NCBI GenBank assembly: GCA_023954595.1
Contig: JAGSHJ010000193.1
Coordinates: 1-5,954, forward strand
Direction of reading: 5' to 3'
Length of the DNA stretch: 5,954 nt
Origin: Bacteriovoracaceae bacterium
GTDB taxonomy: Bacteria; Bdellovibrionota; Bacteriovoracia; Bacteriovoracales; Bacteriovoracaceae
Part shown: positions 1-4,218 of the stretch, piece after piece
Position numbering within the stretch: the first letter of the stretch is position 1
Layout of the letters: the number at the start of each line of letters is the position of its first letter
Notes under the pieces: model-generated
Databases searched by the model: none
Told to the model about the DNA's origin: nothing
What the model saw: only the letters and a program-made list of their open reading frames with translations
Translations under genes and position numbers: made by a program

Positions 1-435
1 ATACTGCTTCCCGTCGTATTCTTTTGTTTCTTTACCTTCAGCAACCTTTGTACCGGCGCCTGTGGCAGTATAAAATGCTGGGATTCCAGCCCCAGTAGCT
101 CTTATTTTCTCTGCAAGCGTTCCCTGGGGTGTAAGAATTACTTCCATTTCTCCACTTAGAAATAGCTGCTCAAATAATTTATTTTCGCCAACATATGAGC
201 CAATCATTGTCTTGATCTGTCTTTTTTCTAGTAGTTTTCCTAGTCCAAAGCCATCTACGCCTGCGTTATTAGAGATGCAAGTCAGGCCTTTAACACCTGA
301 ATCAGCAACCTTTTGAATAAGCCCTTCTGGGATACCGCATAGACCAAATCCACCGACCATTAATAGCATGTCGTCTTTTAGACCTTTTAATGCCTGGTCG
401 TAGTCTTCTACAACTTTGTTCAATCCATTTGTCAT
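1..435 (-). CDS. scoA: 3-oxoacid CoA-transferase subunit A (ScoA/AtoD type), N-terminal 145 residues; 3' end outside window
   Basis: This is the alpha subunit of a two-subunit CoA-transferase. The family moves CoA from succinyl-CoA or acetyl-CoA to a 3-oxoacid such as acetoacetate, in the cytoplasm. The visible part has the family signature: D22 followed by a hydrophobic run into GGFGLCGIP (28-36), then SNNAGVDGFGLG (55-66), SYVGENKLFE (80-89), LSGEMEV and TPQGTLAE (102-109), and GAGIPAFYTATG (115-126). These resemble remembered B. subtilis ScoA more than generic AtoD. The family is about 230 residues long, so roughly 90 C-terminal residues and probably the beta subunit gene lie beyond the left edge. 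The start is fixed by AAGGAG at 441-446, five bases before ATG. It is divergent from the AtoE-type transporter, which fits a joint role in short-chain fatty acid or ketone-body use. The exact substrate cannot be read from this part, because the catalytic glutamate is in the beta subunit. Confidence 0.93.
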   Translation of the reverse strand, partial: MTNGLNKVVEDYDQALKGLKDDMLLMVGGFGLCGIPEGLIQKVADSGVKGLTCISNNAGVDGFGLGKLLEKRQIKTMIGSYVGENKLFEQLFLSGEMEVILTPQGTLAEKIRATGAGIPAFYTATGAGTKVAEGKETKEYDGKQY

Positions 436-487
436 TTTTACTCCTTGTAAATAGCCTCAATAGCGTAATGAAAAATGAGCTCTTTGG

Positions 488-515
488 CCAATGATTGTGC
501 TCATTGGGGCCCAAT
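488..515. promoter_or_regulatory. Nested CCAAT/ATTGG inverted repeats, candidate operator between scoA and atoE
   Basis: CCAATGA (488-494) and TCATTGG (501-507) form a perfect 7-bp inverted repeat with a 6-bp spacer. The right arm overlaps a second one, ATTGG (503-507) and CCAAT (511-515). A further pair, AATGAGC (474-480) and GCTCATT (499-505), shares the same DNA. The cluster ends directly at the TTGACA at 515-520, a good place for a repressor or activator that controls both divergent genes. The regulator is unknown; the palindrome does not fit the LysR T-N11-A pattern. Confidence 0.4.
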
Positions 516-542
516 TGACAAACATCAAATAAAAATTAGATC
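515..542 (+). promoter_or_regulatory. Possible sigma-70 type promoter for the atoE-like gene
   Basis: A perfect -35 hexamer TTGACA lies at 515-520. The best -10 at 16-bp spacing is TAGATC (537-542), which is a poor match to TATAAT. The predicted start would be near 549, about 25 bases before the ATG. The strong -35 with a weak -10 next to an inverted repeat suggests an activator-assisted promoter, but the -10 is uncertain. Confidence 0.35.
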
Positions 543-574
543 CTTTTTGGTGAATAAAACATTAAGGAGATTAA

Positions 575-1888
575 ATGAGAACCATTGCAAGGATGTTTAC
601 AAGCATCACTAAAAAGTACCTTCCAGACGCGTACATCTTTGCCTTGCTTTTAACACTGGTAGTCTTTGTTGCTGGTATTGTGTTTATGGGTCATGGGCCT
701 GTGGCCATGGTGAAATTTTGGGGTGATGGGTTCTGGAACTTAATGAATTTTGCGATGCAAATGGCCCTAATTCTTGTCACTGGTTTCACACTTGCTAAAA
801 CTCCATTAATCAGTAAATGCCTAAAAAAAATTGCCTCTATTCCAAAAAACAATGTCCAGGCCGTATTAATGGTTACATTCATCGCCTGTAGTGCTTGTTA
901 TATCAATTGGGGATTTGGCCTTATTGTCTCTGGACTTCTGGCCCTTGAAGTTTCAAAGCAACTTAAAAAAGTAAATTACGGGCTACTCATTGCAAGTGCA
1001 TACTCTGGCTTTTTAGTTTGGCATGGTGGGATTTCAGGTTCCATCCCTCTTAAGCTTACAGACCCTAGAGATTCCATTAAGGCCATCATTGGTAGTGACT
1101 TCATTGGAATTGAACATACTCTCTACTCAAACTTGAATATCATCCTTGTCGTGACTACGGTTGCGACCTTATTAGGTTTGAATGCTTGGATGGCAAAGGA
1201 TGATGAAAATATAAGAGTGGTTGAGATTGAGAAGGAGGCCGTCGTCGATAAAGATGAAACTCCTAATACTTTTGCTGCAAAGGTGGAGAACTCAATCGTT
1301 TTAAACTTCATTATTGTTTTTCTATTTCTGGCCTATCTTGTCCAGCACTTTATAAACGGTGGCGGTATAGGTCTTAATATGGTCATTTTCATTTTTCTTG
1401 GGCTTTCAATCGCATTGCATGCTCGTCCGAAGAGACTTTTAAATGCTTTCAACCAATCCGTCGATGGAGCAAGCGGGATCTTTTTACAGTTTCCATTTTA
1501 TGCAGGCATTATGGGGATGATGAGTGCATCGGGGCTGGCCACTGCCTTGAGTGAGCTATTTATATCATTTTCTAACCAAGACACATTTTTGTTTTTCTCA
1601 TACATAAGTGCTGGAGTTGTTAACTTTTTCGTCCCCAGTGGTGGTGGTCAGTGGGCCTTGCAAGCTCCAATTATTCTACCTGCTGCAAAAGCACTGGGTG
1701 TTGACTTCGCTAACGCCTCTATGGCGATTGCCTGGGGAGATGCTGTAACAAACATGGTTCAACCTTTTTGGGCCTTGCCACTTTTGGCGGCAGGTAAGTG
1801 TAGCTTAAGAGAGATGATGGGCTATTGTGCAATAATCTTTATAGGAGTAGGACTTGTGCAGTCCATAATATTTCTATTCATTGCTTAG
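575..1888 (+). CDS. atoE: Short-chain fatty acid transporter, AtoE family
   Basis: This is an inner-membrane carrier for short-chain fatty acids such as acetoacetate or butyrate, of the AtoE/SCFA_trans family. At 437 residues it is close to E. coli AtoE (about 440). It begins like the family, with LPDAYIFALLLT (16-27) entering the first membrane segment. Further hydrophobic segments follow at about 52-75, 94-125, 184-203, 241-260 and 266-282, with more in the C-terminal half up to the final FIGVGLVQSIIFLFIA. Family hallmarks are SACYINWGFGLI in the third segment, VPSGGGQWALQAP (353-365) and WGDAVTNMVQPFWALP (387-402). A charged cytoplasmic loop rich in E and K spans about 207-236. The start is supported by AAGGAG at 564-569, five bases upstream. 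It is divergent from the CoA-transferase alpha gene, so uptake and CoA activation are encoded side by side. No frameshift or truncation is seen. Confidence 0.93.
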   Translation: MRTIARMFTSITKKYLPDAYIFALLLTLVVFVAGIVFMGHGPVAMVKFWGDGFWNLMNFAMQMALILVTGFTLAKTPLISKCLKKIASIPKNNVQAVLMVTFIACSACYINWGFGLIVSGLLALEVSKQLKKVNYGLLIASAYSGFLVWHGGISGSIPLKLTDPRDSIKAIIGSDFIGIEHTLYSNLNIILVVTTVATLLGLNAWMAKDDENIRVVEIEKEAVVDKDETPNTFAAKVENSIVLNFIIVFLFLAYLVQHFINGGGIGLNMVIFIFLGLSIALHARPKRLLNAFNQSVDGASGIFLQFPFYAGIMGMMSASGLATALSELFISFSNQDTFLFFSYISAGVVNFFVPSGGGQWALQAPIILPAAKALGVDFANASMAIAWGDAVTNMVQPFWALPLLAAGKCSLREMMGYCAIIFIGVGLVQSIIFLFIA

Positions 1889-1895
1889 AAGGTGA

Positions 1896-1920
1896 TGGGG
1901 CCAGATGGCCCCAAGTCTTT
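1896..1920. terminator. Hairpin between convergent genes, probable weak bidirectional terminator
   Basis: The arms TGGGGCC (1896-1902) and GGCCCCA (1907-1913) form a perfect 7-bp GC-rich stem with the loop AGAT. It sits in the 30-bp gap between the stop of the atoE-like gene and the stop of the small lipoprotein gene. The T-tract is poor on both strands (AGTCTTT on +, TCACCTTCT on -), so termination could be leaky. Confidence 0.5.
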
Positions 1921-2065
1921 AAATATTGTCGTCTATAGTATCACCTGCTTCTTCAAAGCTTTCACCTATTTCTTCACTGGTGTCTTCGAAATCTCTGTCT
2001 GCATCACAAGCTGTAAAGCTTAGGCCGAACATTAATAGCATTAATGACATGAATAACTTTTTCAT
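1919..2065 (-). CDS. Small entericidin-like lipoprotein, 48 aa
   Basis: The gene is too short for many ORF filters. A positively charged start (MKK) leads into a hydrophobic run of Leu, Met and Phe, then FTAC with Cys20 as the lipidation site. The mature part is only about 29 residues and very acidic: DADRDFEDTSEEIGESFEE, then AGDTIDDNI. The layout (short signal, lipobox Cys, then a G-E/G-D-I type amphipathic stretch) resembles entericidin A/B lipoproteins, which are linked to stationary-phase and envelope stress. The -3 residue is Phe, less usual than Leu. Asp at +2 would favour inner-membrane retention under the E. coli Lol rule. The start is fixed by AAGGAG at 2072-2077, six bases upstream. 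It follows the DUF1328 gene by 24 bp, so the two are probably co-transcribed. The lipoprotein call is firm; the entericidin link rests on remembered family appearance. Confidence 0.85.
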   Translation of the reverse strand: MKKLFMSLMLLMFGLSFTACDADRDFEDTSEEIGESFEEAGDTIDDNI

Positions 2066-2089
2066 TAACTTCTCCTTGGTTTTTATTTT

Positions 2090-2254
2090 TTATGTCCTTC
2101 TGAACAAGTGCATTACTAATGAAATGATAAAGGCCACCACAAAAAAGAAAAATAGTATCTGTGCGATGGAGGCACTAGCAGTAGCAACACCACCAAAGCC
2201 AAATAATGCTGCGATTAATGCCACCACAAAAAACATAATGGCCAATTGTAACAT
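2090..2254 (-). CDS. DUF1328 / YtjA-type small membrane protein, 54 aa
   Basis: This tiny protein has two membrane segments and closely follows the DUF1328 (UPF0391) pattern. MLQLAIMFFVVALIAALFGF (1-20) is the first helix, GGVATASASIAQI (21-33) a small-residue turn, and LFFFFVVAFIISLVMHLF (34-51) the second helix, ending in RRT. E. coli YtjA is about 53 residues with the same ALIAA-LGFGG core. The function is unknown; in proteobacteria such genes are often stress-responsive. Two ATGs overlap at the start. Only the one at 2254-2252 opens this frame, and AAGGAGG at 2261-2267 is six bases from it. A sigma-54 promoter sequence lies just upstream (2289-2304), leaving a leader of about 24 bases. 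It is the first gene of a probable two-gene operon with the entericidin-like lipoprotein. The family assignment is from the sequence pattern and is strong. Confidence 0.92.
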   Translation of the reverse strand: MLQLAIMFFVVALIAALFGFGGVATASASIAQILFFFFVVAFIISLVMHLFRRT

Positions 2255-2260
2255 TCATAA

Positions 2261-2267
2261 CCTCCTT
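2261..2267 (-). promoter_or_regulatory. Shine-Dalgarno site deciding the DUF1328 start
   Basis: AAGGAGG on the minus strand is a full anti-16S match. It is followed by TTATGA and then ATG. The earlier overlapping ATG (2258-2256) is only two bases from the site and opens a different frame, so the ATG at 2254 is the start. Confidence 0.8.
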
Positions 2268-2288
2268 GATGATTATGCTGAATAAATT

Positions 2289-2304
2289 TGCAATTGAAAT
2301 GCCA
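2289..2304 (-). promoter_or_regulatory. Sigma-54 (-24/-12) promoter for the DUF1328-lipoprotein operon
   Basis: Read on the minus strand this is TGGCATTTCAATTGCA. It has TGGCA at -24 and a perfect TTGCA at -12, matching 10 of 12 positions of TGGCACG-N4-TTGCA. The invariant GG (2303-2302) and GC (2291-2290) have the exact spacing. The predicted transcript starts near 2278, just before the Shine-Dalgarno site at 2261-2267. Transcription would need RpoN and an AAA+ activator. Not tested experimentally here. Confidence 0.72.
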
Positions 2305-2355
2305 GAATCTAACGCTAGGGAAAAGCAAGTATCTTAAAAAATGAAATATATCTTT

Positions 2356-2376
2356 AATTTAAGTAATGCTTAAGTT
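2356..2376. promoter_or_regulatory. Imperfect palindrome between two sigma-54 promoters, candidate enhancer site
   Basis: The arms AATTTAAG (2356-2363) and CTTAAGTT (2369-2376) flank the spacer TAATG and pair at 7 of 8 positions. The element lies about 59-79 bp upstream of the predicted start of the OB-fold gene and 78-98 bp upstream of the predicted start of the DUF1328 operon. Both are workable distances for an enhancer-binding protein dimer. The DNA is AT-rich, so chance is possible. No second copy of equal quality was found nearby. Confidence 0.4.
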
Positions 2377-2408
2377 CTAAGGTTTTAATTATGACTCTTA
2401 ATAATTGT

Positions 2409-2424
2409 TGGCATGTCATCTGCA
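2409..2424 (+). promoter_or_regulatory. Sigma-54 (-24/-12) promoter for the OB-fold protein gene
   Basis: The sequence TGGCATGTCATCTGCA matches the consensus TGGCACG-N4-TTGCA at 10 of 12 positions. The invariant GG is at 2410-2411 and GC at 2422-2423, exactly spaced. The predicted start is near 2435, giving a leader of about 40 bases to the ATG at 2475. A small inverted repeat, TATCT-AAG-AGATA (2430-2442), covers the predicted start site. The promoter faces away from the minus-strand sigma-54 promoter at 2289-2304. Confidence 0.75.
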
Positions 2425-2474
2425 TCTTTTATCTAAGAGATATTAGGTATTAATGAAAAACAAAGGAGTGTTTT

Positions 2475-2957
2475 ATGAAAAAAATAGGAATTTTTATTGC
2501 AACAGCTTTTCTAATGACAACTAGTGCATATGCAATGGGCGAAGGCGAGATGCATGATAGTAAACACAAGGCACAACAGCAACAAGGTAGTACTCTTGTT
2601 CAAGAAGTTAATGTAGAAAAAATTAACGACAACTATAAAGACTTTATAGGTAAAAAAGTAAAGGTAGAGGGTGAGATTGAAGATGTTGTTATGGCCGATC
2701 AATCATTTATTCTAGAAGGGGATACGTGGTTTGGTAACGACATCCTTGTTGTATCTAAAGGCAAGATCATGAATCTTAAAGATCTGGCTGATAAAGAGTC
2801 AAGGGTAACGATCACTGGTACGGTTAAGCATGCTAACTTCTATGAAGTTGAGAATGACTTAAACAGTGCTTTGAATCCTGAGCTGGAACTAGATAAGAAA
2901 AAAGGTGTTACATATATCCTTTTAGATGATTTCCAATCAGGCAAAATGGCCGAATAA
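2475..2957 (+). CDS. Secreted OB-fold-like protein of unknown function, 160 aa
   Basis: The protein has a classic Sec signal peptide: MKK, a hydrophobic core and a likely cut after AYA (residue 20). It is therefore probably periplasmic. After the cut comes a short polar stretch with MHDSKHK and four glutamines (34-37), likely a flexible linker. From about 47 onward it looks like a small beta-barrel of the OB or BOF kind: a YKDFIGKKVKVEGEIEDV start (54-71), alternating strands around QSFILEGDTWFGNDILVV, then SRVTITGTVKHANFYEVE and a closing strand GVTYILLDD. That pattern is typical of periplasmic OB proteins, but I do not recognise the exact family and cannot name a ligand. AAAGGAG at 2462-2468 fits the start. 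A sigma-54 promoter lies upstream and a strong terminator follows 11 bases after the stop, so it is a single-gene transcript. Confidence 0.85.
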   Translation: MKKIGIFIATAFLMTTSAYAMGEGEMHDSKHKAQQQQGSTLVQEVNVEKINDNYKDFIGKKVKVEGEIEDVVMADQSFILEGDTWFGNDILVVSKGKIMNLKDLADKESRVTITGTVKHANFYEVENDLNSALNPELELDKKKGVTYILLDDFQSGKMAE

Positions 2958-2968
2958 TACTTAACATG

Positions 2969-3001
2969 AAGGGCAGGCAATAAGTCTGCCCTTTTTATTT
3001 T
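2969..3001 (+). terminator. Strong intrinsic terminator after the OB-fold protein gene
   Basis: The arms AAGGGCAGGC (2969-2978) and GTCTGCCCTT (2984-2993) form a 10-bp stem with one G-U pair and the five-base loop AATAA. A T-rich tail (TTTTTATTTT, to 3001) follows. The tail runs into the stop codon of the minus-strand lipid kinase gene (2995-2997). On the minus strand the hairpin is followed by CATGTTAAG, so it terminates mainly on the plus strand. Confidence 0.88.
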
Positions 3002-3843
3002 CCTACTAATAAAGGTAGAAAACGCTCGGAATGTTTAAACAGTAACTCTTTGGACTCATAGGGCTCTCCGTCAAGCTTTATTGAAATCTCCTCTTGCGAT
3101 GAAATTCTAATCCACGGAACCCTTAGGAACTTACAAGAATCATTTTTCAATTTGGAATAGTCTTTTTGCATTTCTAAAAATGTTAAGAGCAACTCTTTAA
3201 GCCCATTTTTTTTGAAAAATGCGCATTCAAACAAGTAGGGATGAAGTCTTTTGCTTTCACTTATTTTTATGCCGCCACCTGCGAATGCACCTTGGGCTAT
3301 GATAAAACCAAATGCCTGAATTGTTTTCTCTTTTTCTTGCTCCGTGATTACTTTATAAAGCTGTTCTTTCAGGTCCATACTAACCTTTAATCCATCAAGA
3401 TAGTAACTCAACTTTCCTATGGTCTTTTTGGCCCCCTTATCTTTTTGTTCGGTGACCTTTGCTAATTCACCACCAGTAGCAACGTTTATAAAAAGTCTGT
3501 CATTACACTGGGCAATAGGAATCTCTTTTACTGTCCCGTTTAGTAAGAGTTCAAAGTTCTCAATATTCGGATCCCTAAATTCAAATAAGCGGGAAAAATC
3601 ATTTCCTGTACCGTAGGCCAGGTAGAGTACAGTTGGAAATATATCTAATTCATGTTTTTTGCACAGATTTAAAAAGTAATTCAGACTACCATCACCACCT
3701 AGAACAACGACGGTTTGACGCTTTAATTTCCAAGTCTCTGGTTCAAAGTCTTCCAAGGTCGCCACCTTTTCTCTGATGGCATCTATTAAAGTTCTGAATT
3801 CATTTCTTACATTGGTAGGTGCAAACAGGTAGAGATGGTTCAT
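2995..3843 (-). CDS. Diacylglycerol kinase-family lipid kinase (YegS/DagK-like), 282 aa
   Basis: A DAGK-type catalytic domain that would phosphorylate a lipid alcohol such as diacylglycerol with ATP at the inner face of the membrane. The nucleotide-binding motif VVVLGGDGSLN (45-55) and the second motif AYGTGNDFSR (76-85) are both clear and intact. The C-terminal half carries GAFAGGGIKISES, as in the lipid-binding beta-sandwich, and the family LDGEP near 257-261. The length is close to YegS (about 300). The N-terminus starts LYLFAPTNVRNEF and lacks the usual NPxSG of many family members, so the first strand is divergent. GGDGS replaces the commoner GGDGT, a conservative change. The start is the only in-frame ATG. 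Its Shine-Dalgarno is weak, with AAAGGT about 11 bases away. It is convergent with the OB-fold gene and divergent from the mini-DHp gene. The lipid substrate is not determined by sequence. Confidence 0.9.
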   Translation of the reverse strand: MNHLYLFAPTNVRNEFRTLIDAIREKVATLEDFEPETWKLKRQTVVVLGGDGSLNYFLNLCKKHELDIFPTVLYLAYGTGNDFSRLFEFRDPNIENFELLLNGTVKEIPIAQCNDRLFINVATGGELAKVTEQKDKGAKKTIGKLSYYLDGLKVSMDLKEQLYKVITEQEKEKTIQAFGFIIAQGAFAGGGIKISESKRLHPYLFECAFFKKNGLKELLLTFLEMQKDYSKLKNDSCKFLRVPWIRISSQEEISIKLDGEPYESKELLFKHSERFLPLLVGK

Positions 3844-3887
3844 CTATTGGAAATACCTTTAGCATTACAAAATGAAAAACTATGTTA

Positions 3888-3917
3888 GTTATACAAAGGT
3901 TGCAAACAGGGTTTAAA
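3888..3917 (-). promoter_or_regulatory. Possible promoter for the lipid kinase gene
   Basis: On the minus strand, TTTAAA (3917-3912) and TATAAC (3893-3888) are spaced by 18 bp and would start transcription near 3881, about 38 bases before the ATG. Both hexamers are moderate matches in AT-rich DNA. I see no sigma-54 pattern in this 108-bp divergent gap on either strand, and no convincing promoter for the plus-strand operon. Confidence 0.25.
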
Positions 3918-3951
3918 CTAAAAGATTAAATAAAAATTTACATTATTTAAC

Positions 3952-4218
3952 ATGCTAAAACCTTATTGTTTCTTTATAAATATTAATATGAATCTTAAAG
4001 ATCAAAAAACGTCTTCTCAGAAACTAAATGTTTATGTCCACGACATAAAGTCCTCCCTTCAATCCTTAGTAATGGCAAACGAACTTGTTCTGGAATCTCA
4101 AGGGGAGCTAAATTCTAGAAGTGAGATGCTTTTGAAAACTATGTTGAACGACATAAAGAAAATTGGAAATATTGTAAACAGAATTGAATCTGATTATATT
4201 ACACGGAGGGAACAATGA
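3952..4218 (+). CDS. Stand-alone histidine-kinase DHp hairpin protein (mini phosphoacceptor)
   Basis: The protein has 88 residues, or 76 if it starts at the second ATG (3988). It resembles only the dimerisation and phosphoacceptor hairpin of a sensor kinase. The first helix has VHDIKSSLQSLVMANELV with an H-box-like HDIKSSL; the candidate phosphorylated His is residue 30 of the long form, 18 of the short. The usual Pro of H-E-x-K-x-P-L is Ser. A second amphipathic helix follows a short turn: RSEMLLKTMLNDIKKIGNIVNRI. There is no ATP-binding domain (no N, G1 or G2 box) and no sensor or membrane segment, so it cannot phosphorylate itself. Its stop overlaps the start of the sigma-54 regulator by ATGA, so the two are translationally coupled. 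Neither start has a Shine-Dalgarno site. The first 12 residues (MLKPYCFF...) look unlike a folded domain, so 3988 may be the true start. The DHp call is by pattern, not proven. Confidence 0.72.
   Translation: MLKPYCFFININMNLKDQKTSSQKLNVYVHDIKSSLQSLVMANELVLESQGELNSRSEMLLKTMLNDIKKIGNIVNRIESDYITRREQ

Noticed and set aside
485..500. Plus-strand TGGCC...TTGTGC near atoE resembling a sigma-54 site
   Set aside because: GG and GC are one base too far apart, and sigma-54 promoters do not tolerate spacing changes.
497..512. Minus-strand TGG...GC arrangement near scoA resembling a sigma-54 site
   Set aside because: GG and GC are correctly spaced, but only about 7 of 12 consensus positions match and neither the TGGCA nor the TTGC core is present.
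302..514. Minus-strand ORF of 70 codons overlapping the CoA-transferase start and its upstream gap
   Set aside because: It reads an alternate frame of scoA and the regulatory gap; the product has no domain pattern.
691..1311. Minus-strand ORFs (691-882 and 1123-1311) inside the transporter gene
   Set aside because: Antisense frames of a clear AtoE-family gene, without ribosome-binding sites or recognisable products.
1926..2285. Plus-strand ORF of 119 codons
   Set aside because: It is the shadow of two convincing minus-strand genes (DUF1328 and a lipoprotein), has no Shine-Dalgarno, and its Ser/Asn/Lys-rich product has no family pattern.
2511..2702. Minus-strand ORF inside the OB-fold gene
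   Set aside because: Antisense shadow of a gene with a signal peptide, promoter, Shine-Dalgarno and terminator.
3419..3616. Plus-strand ORF inside the lipid kinase gene
   Set aside because: Antisense to the GTGNDF-containing coding region; no start signal.
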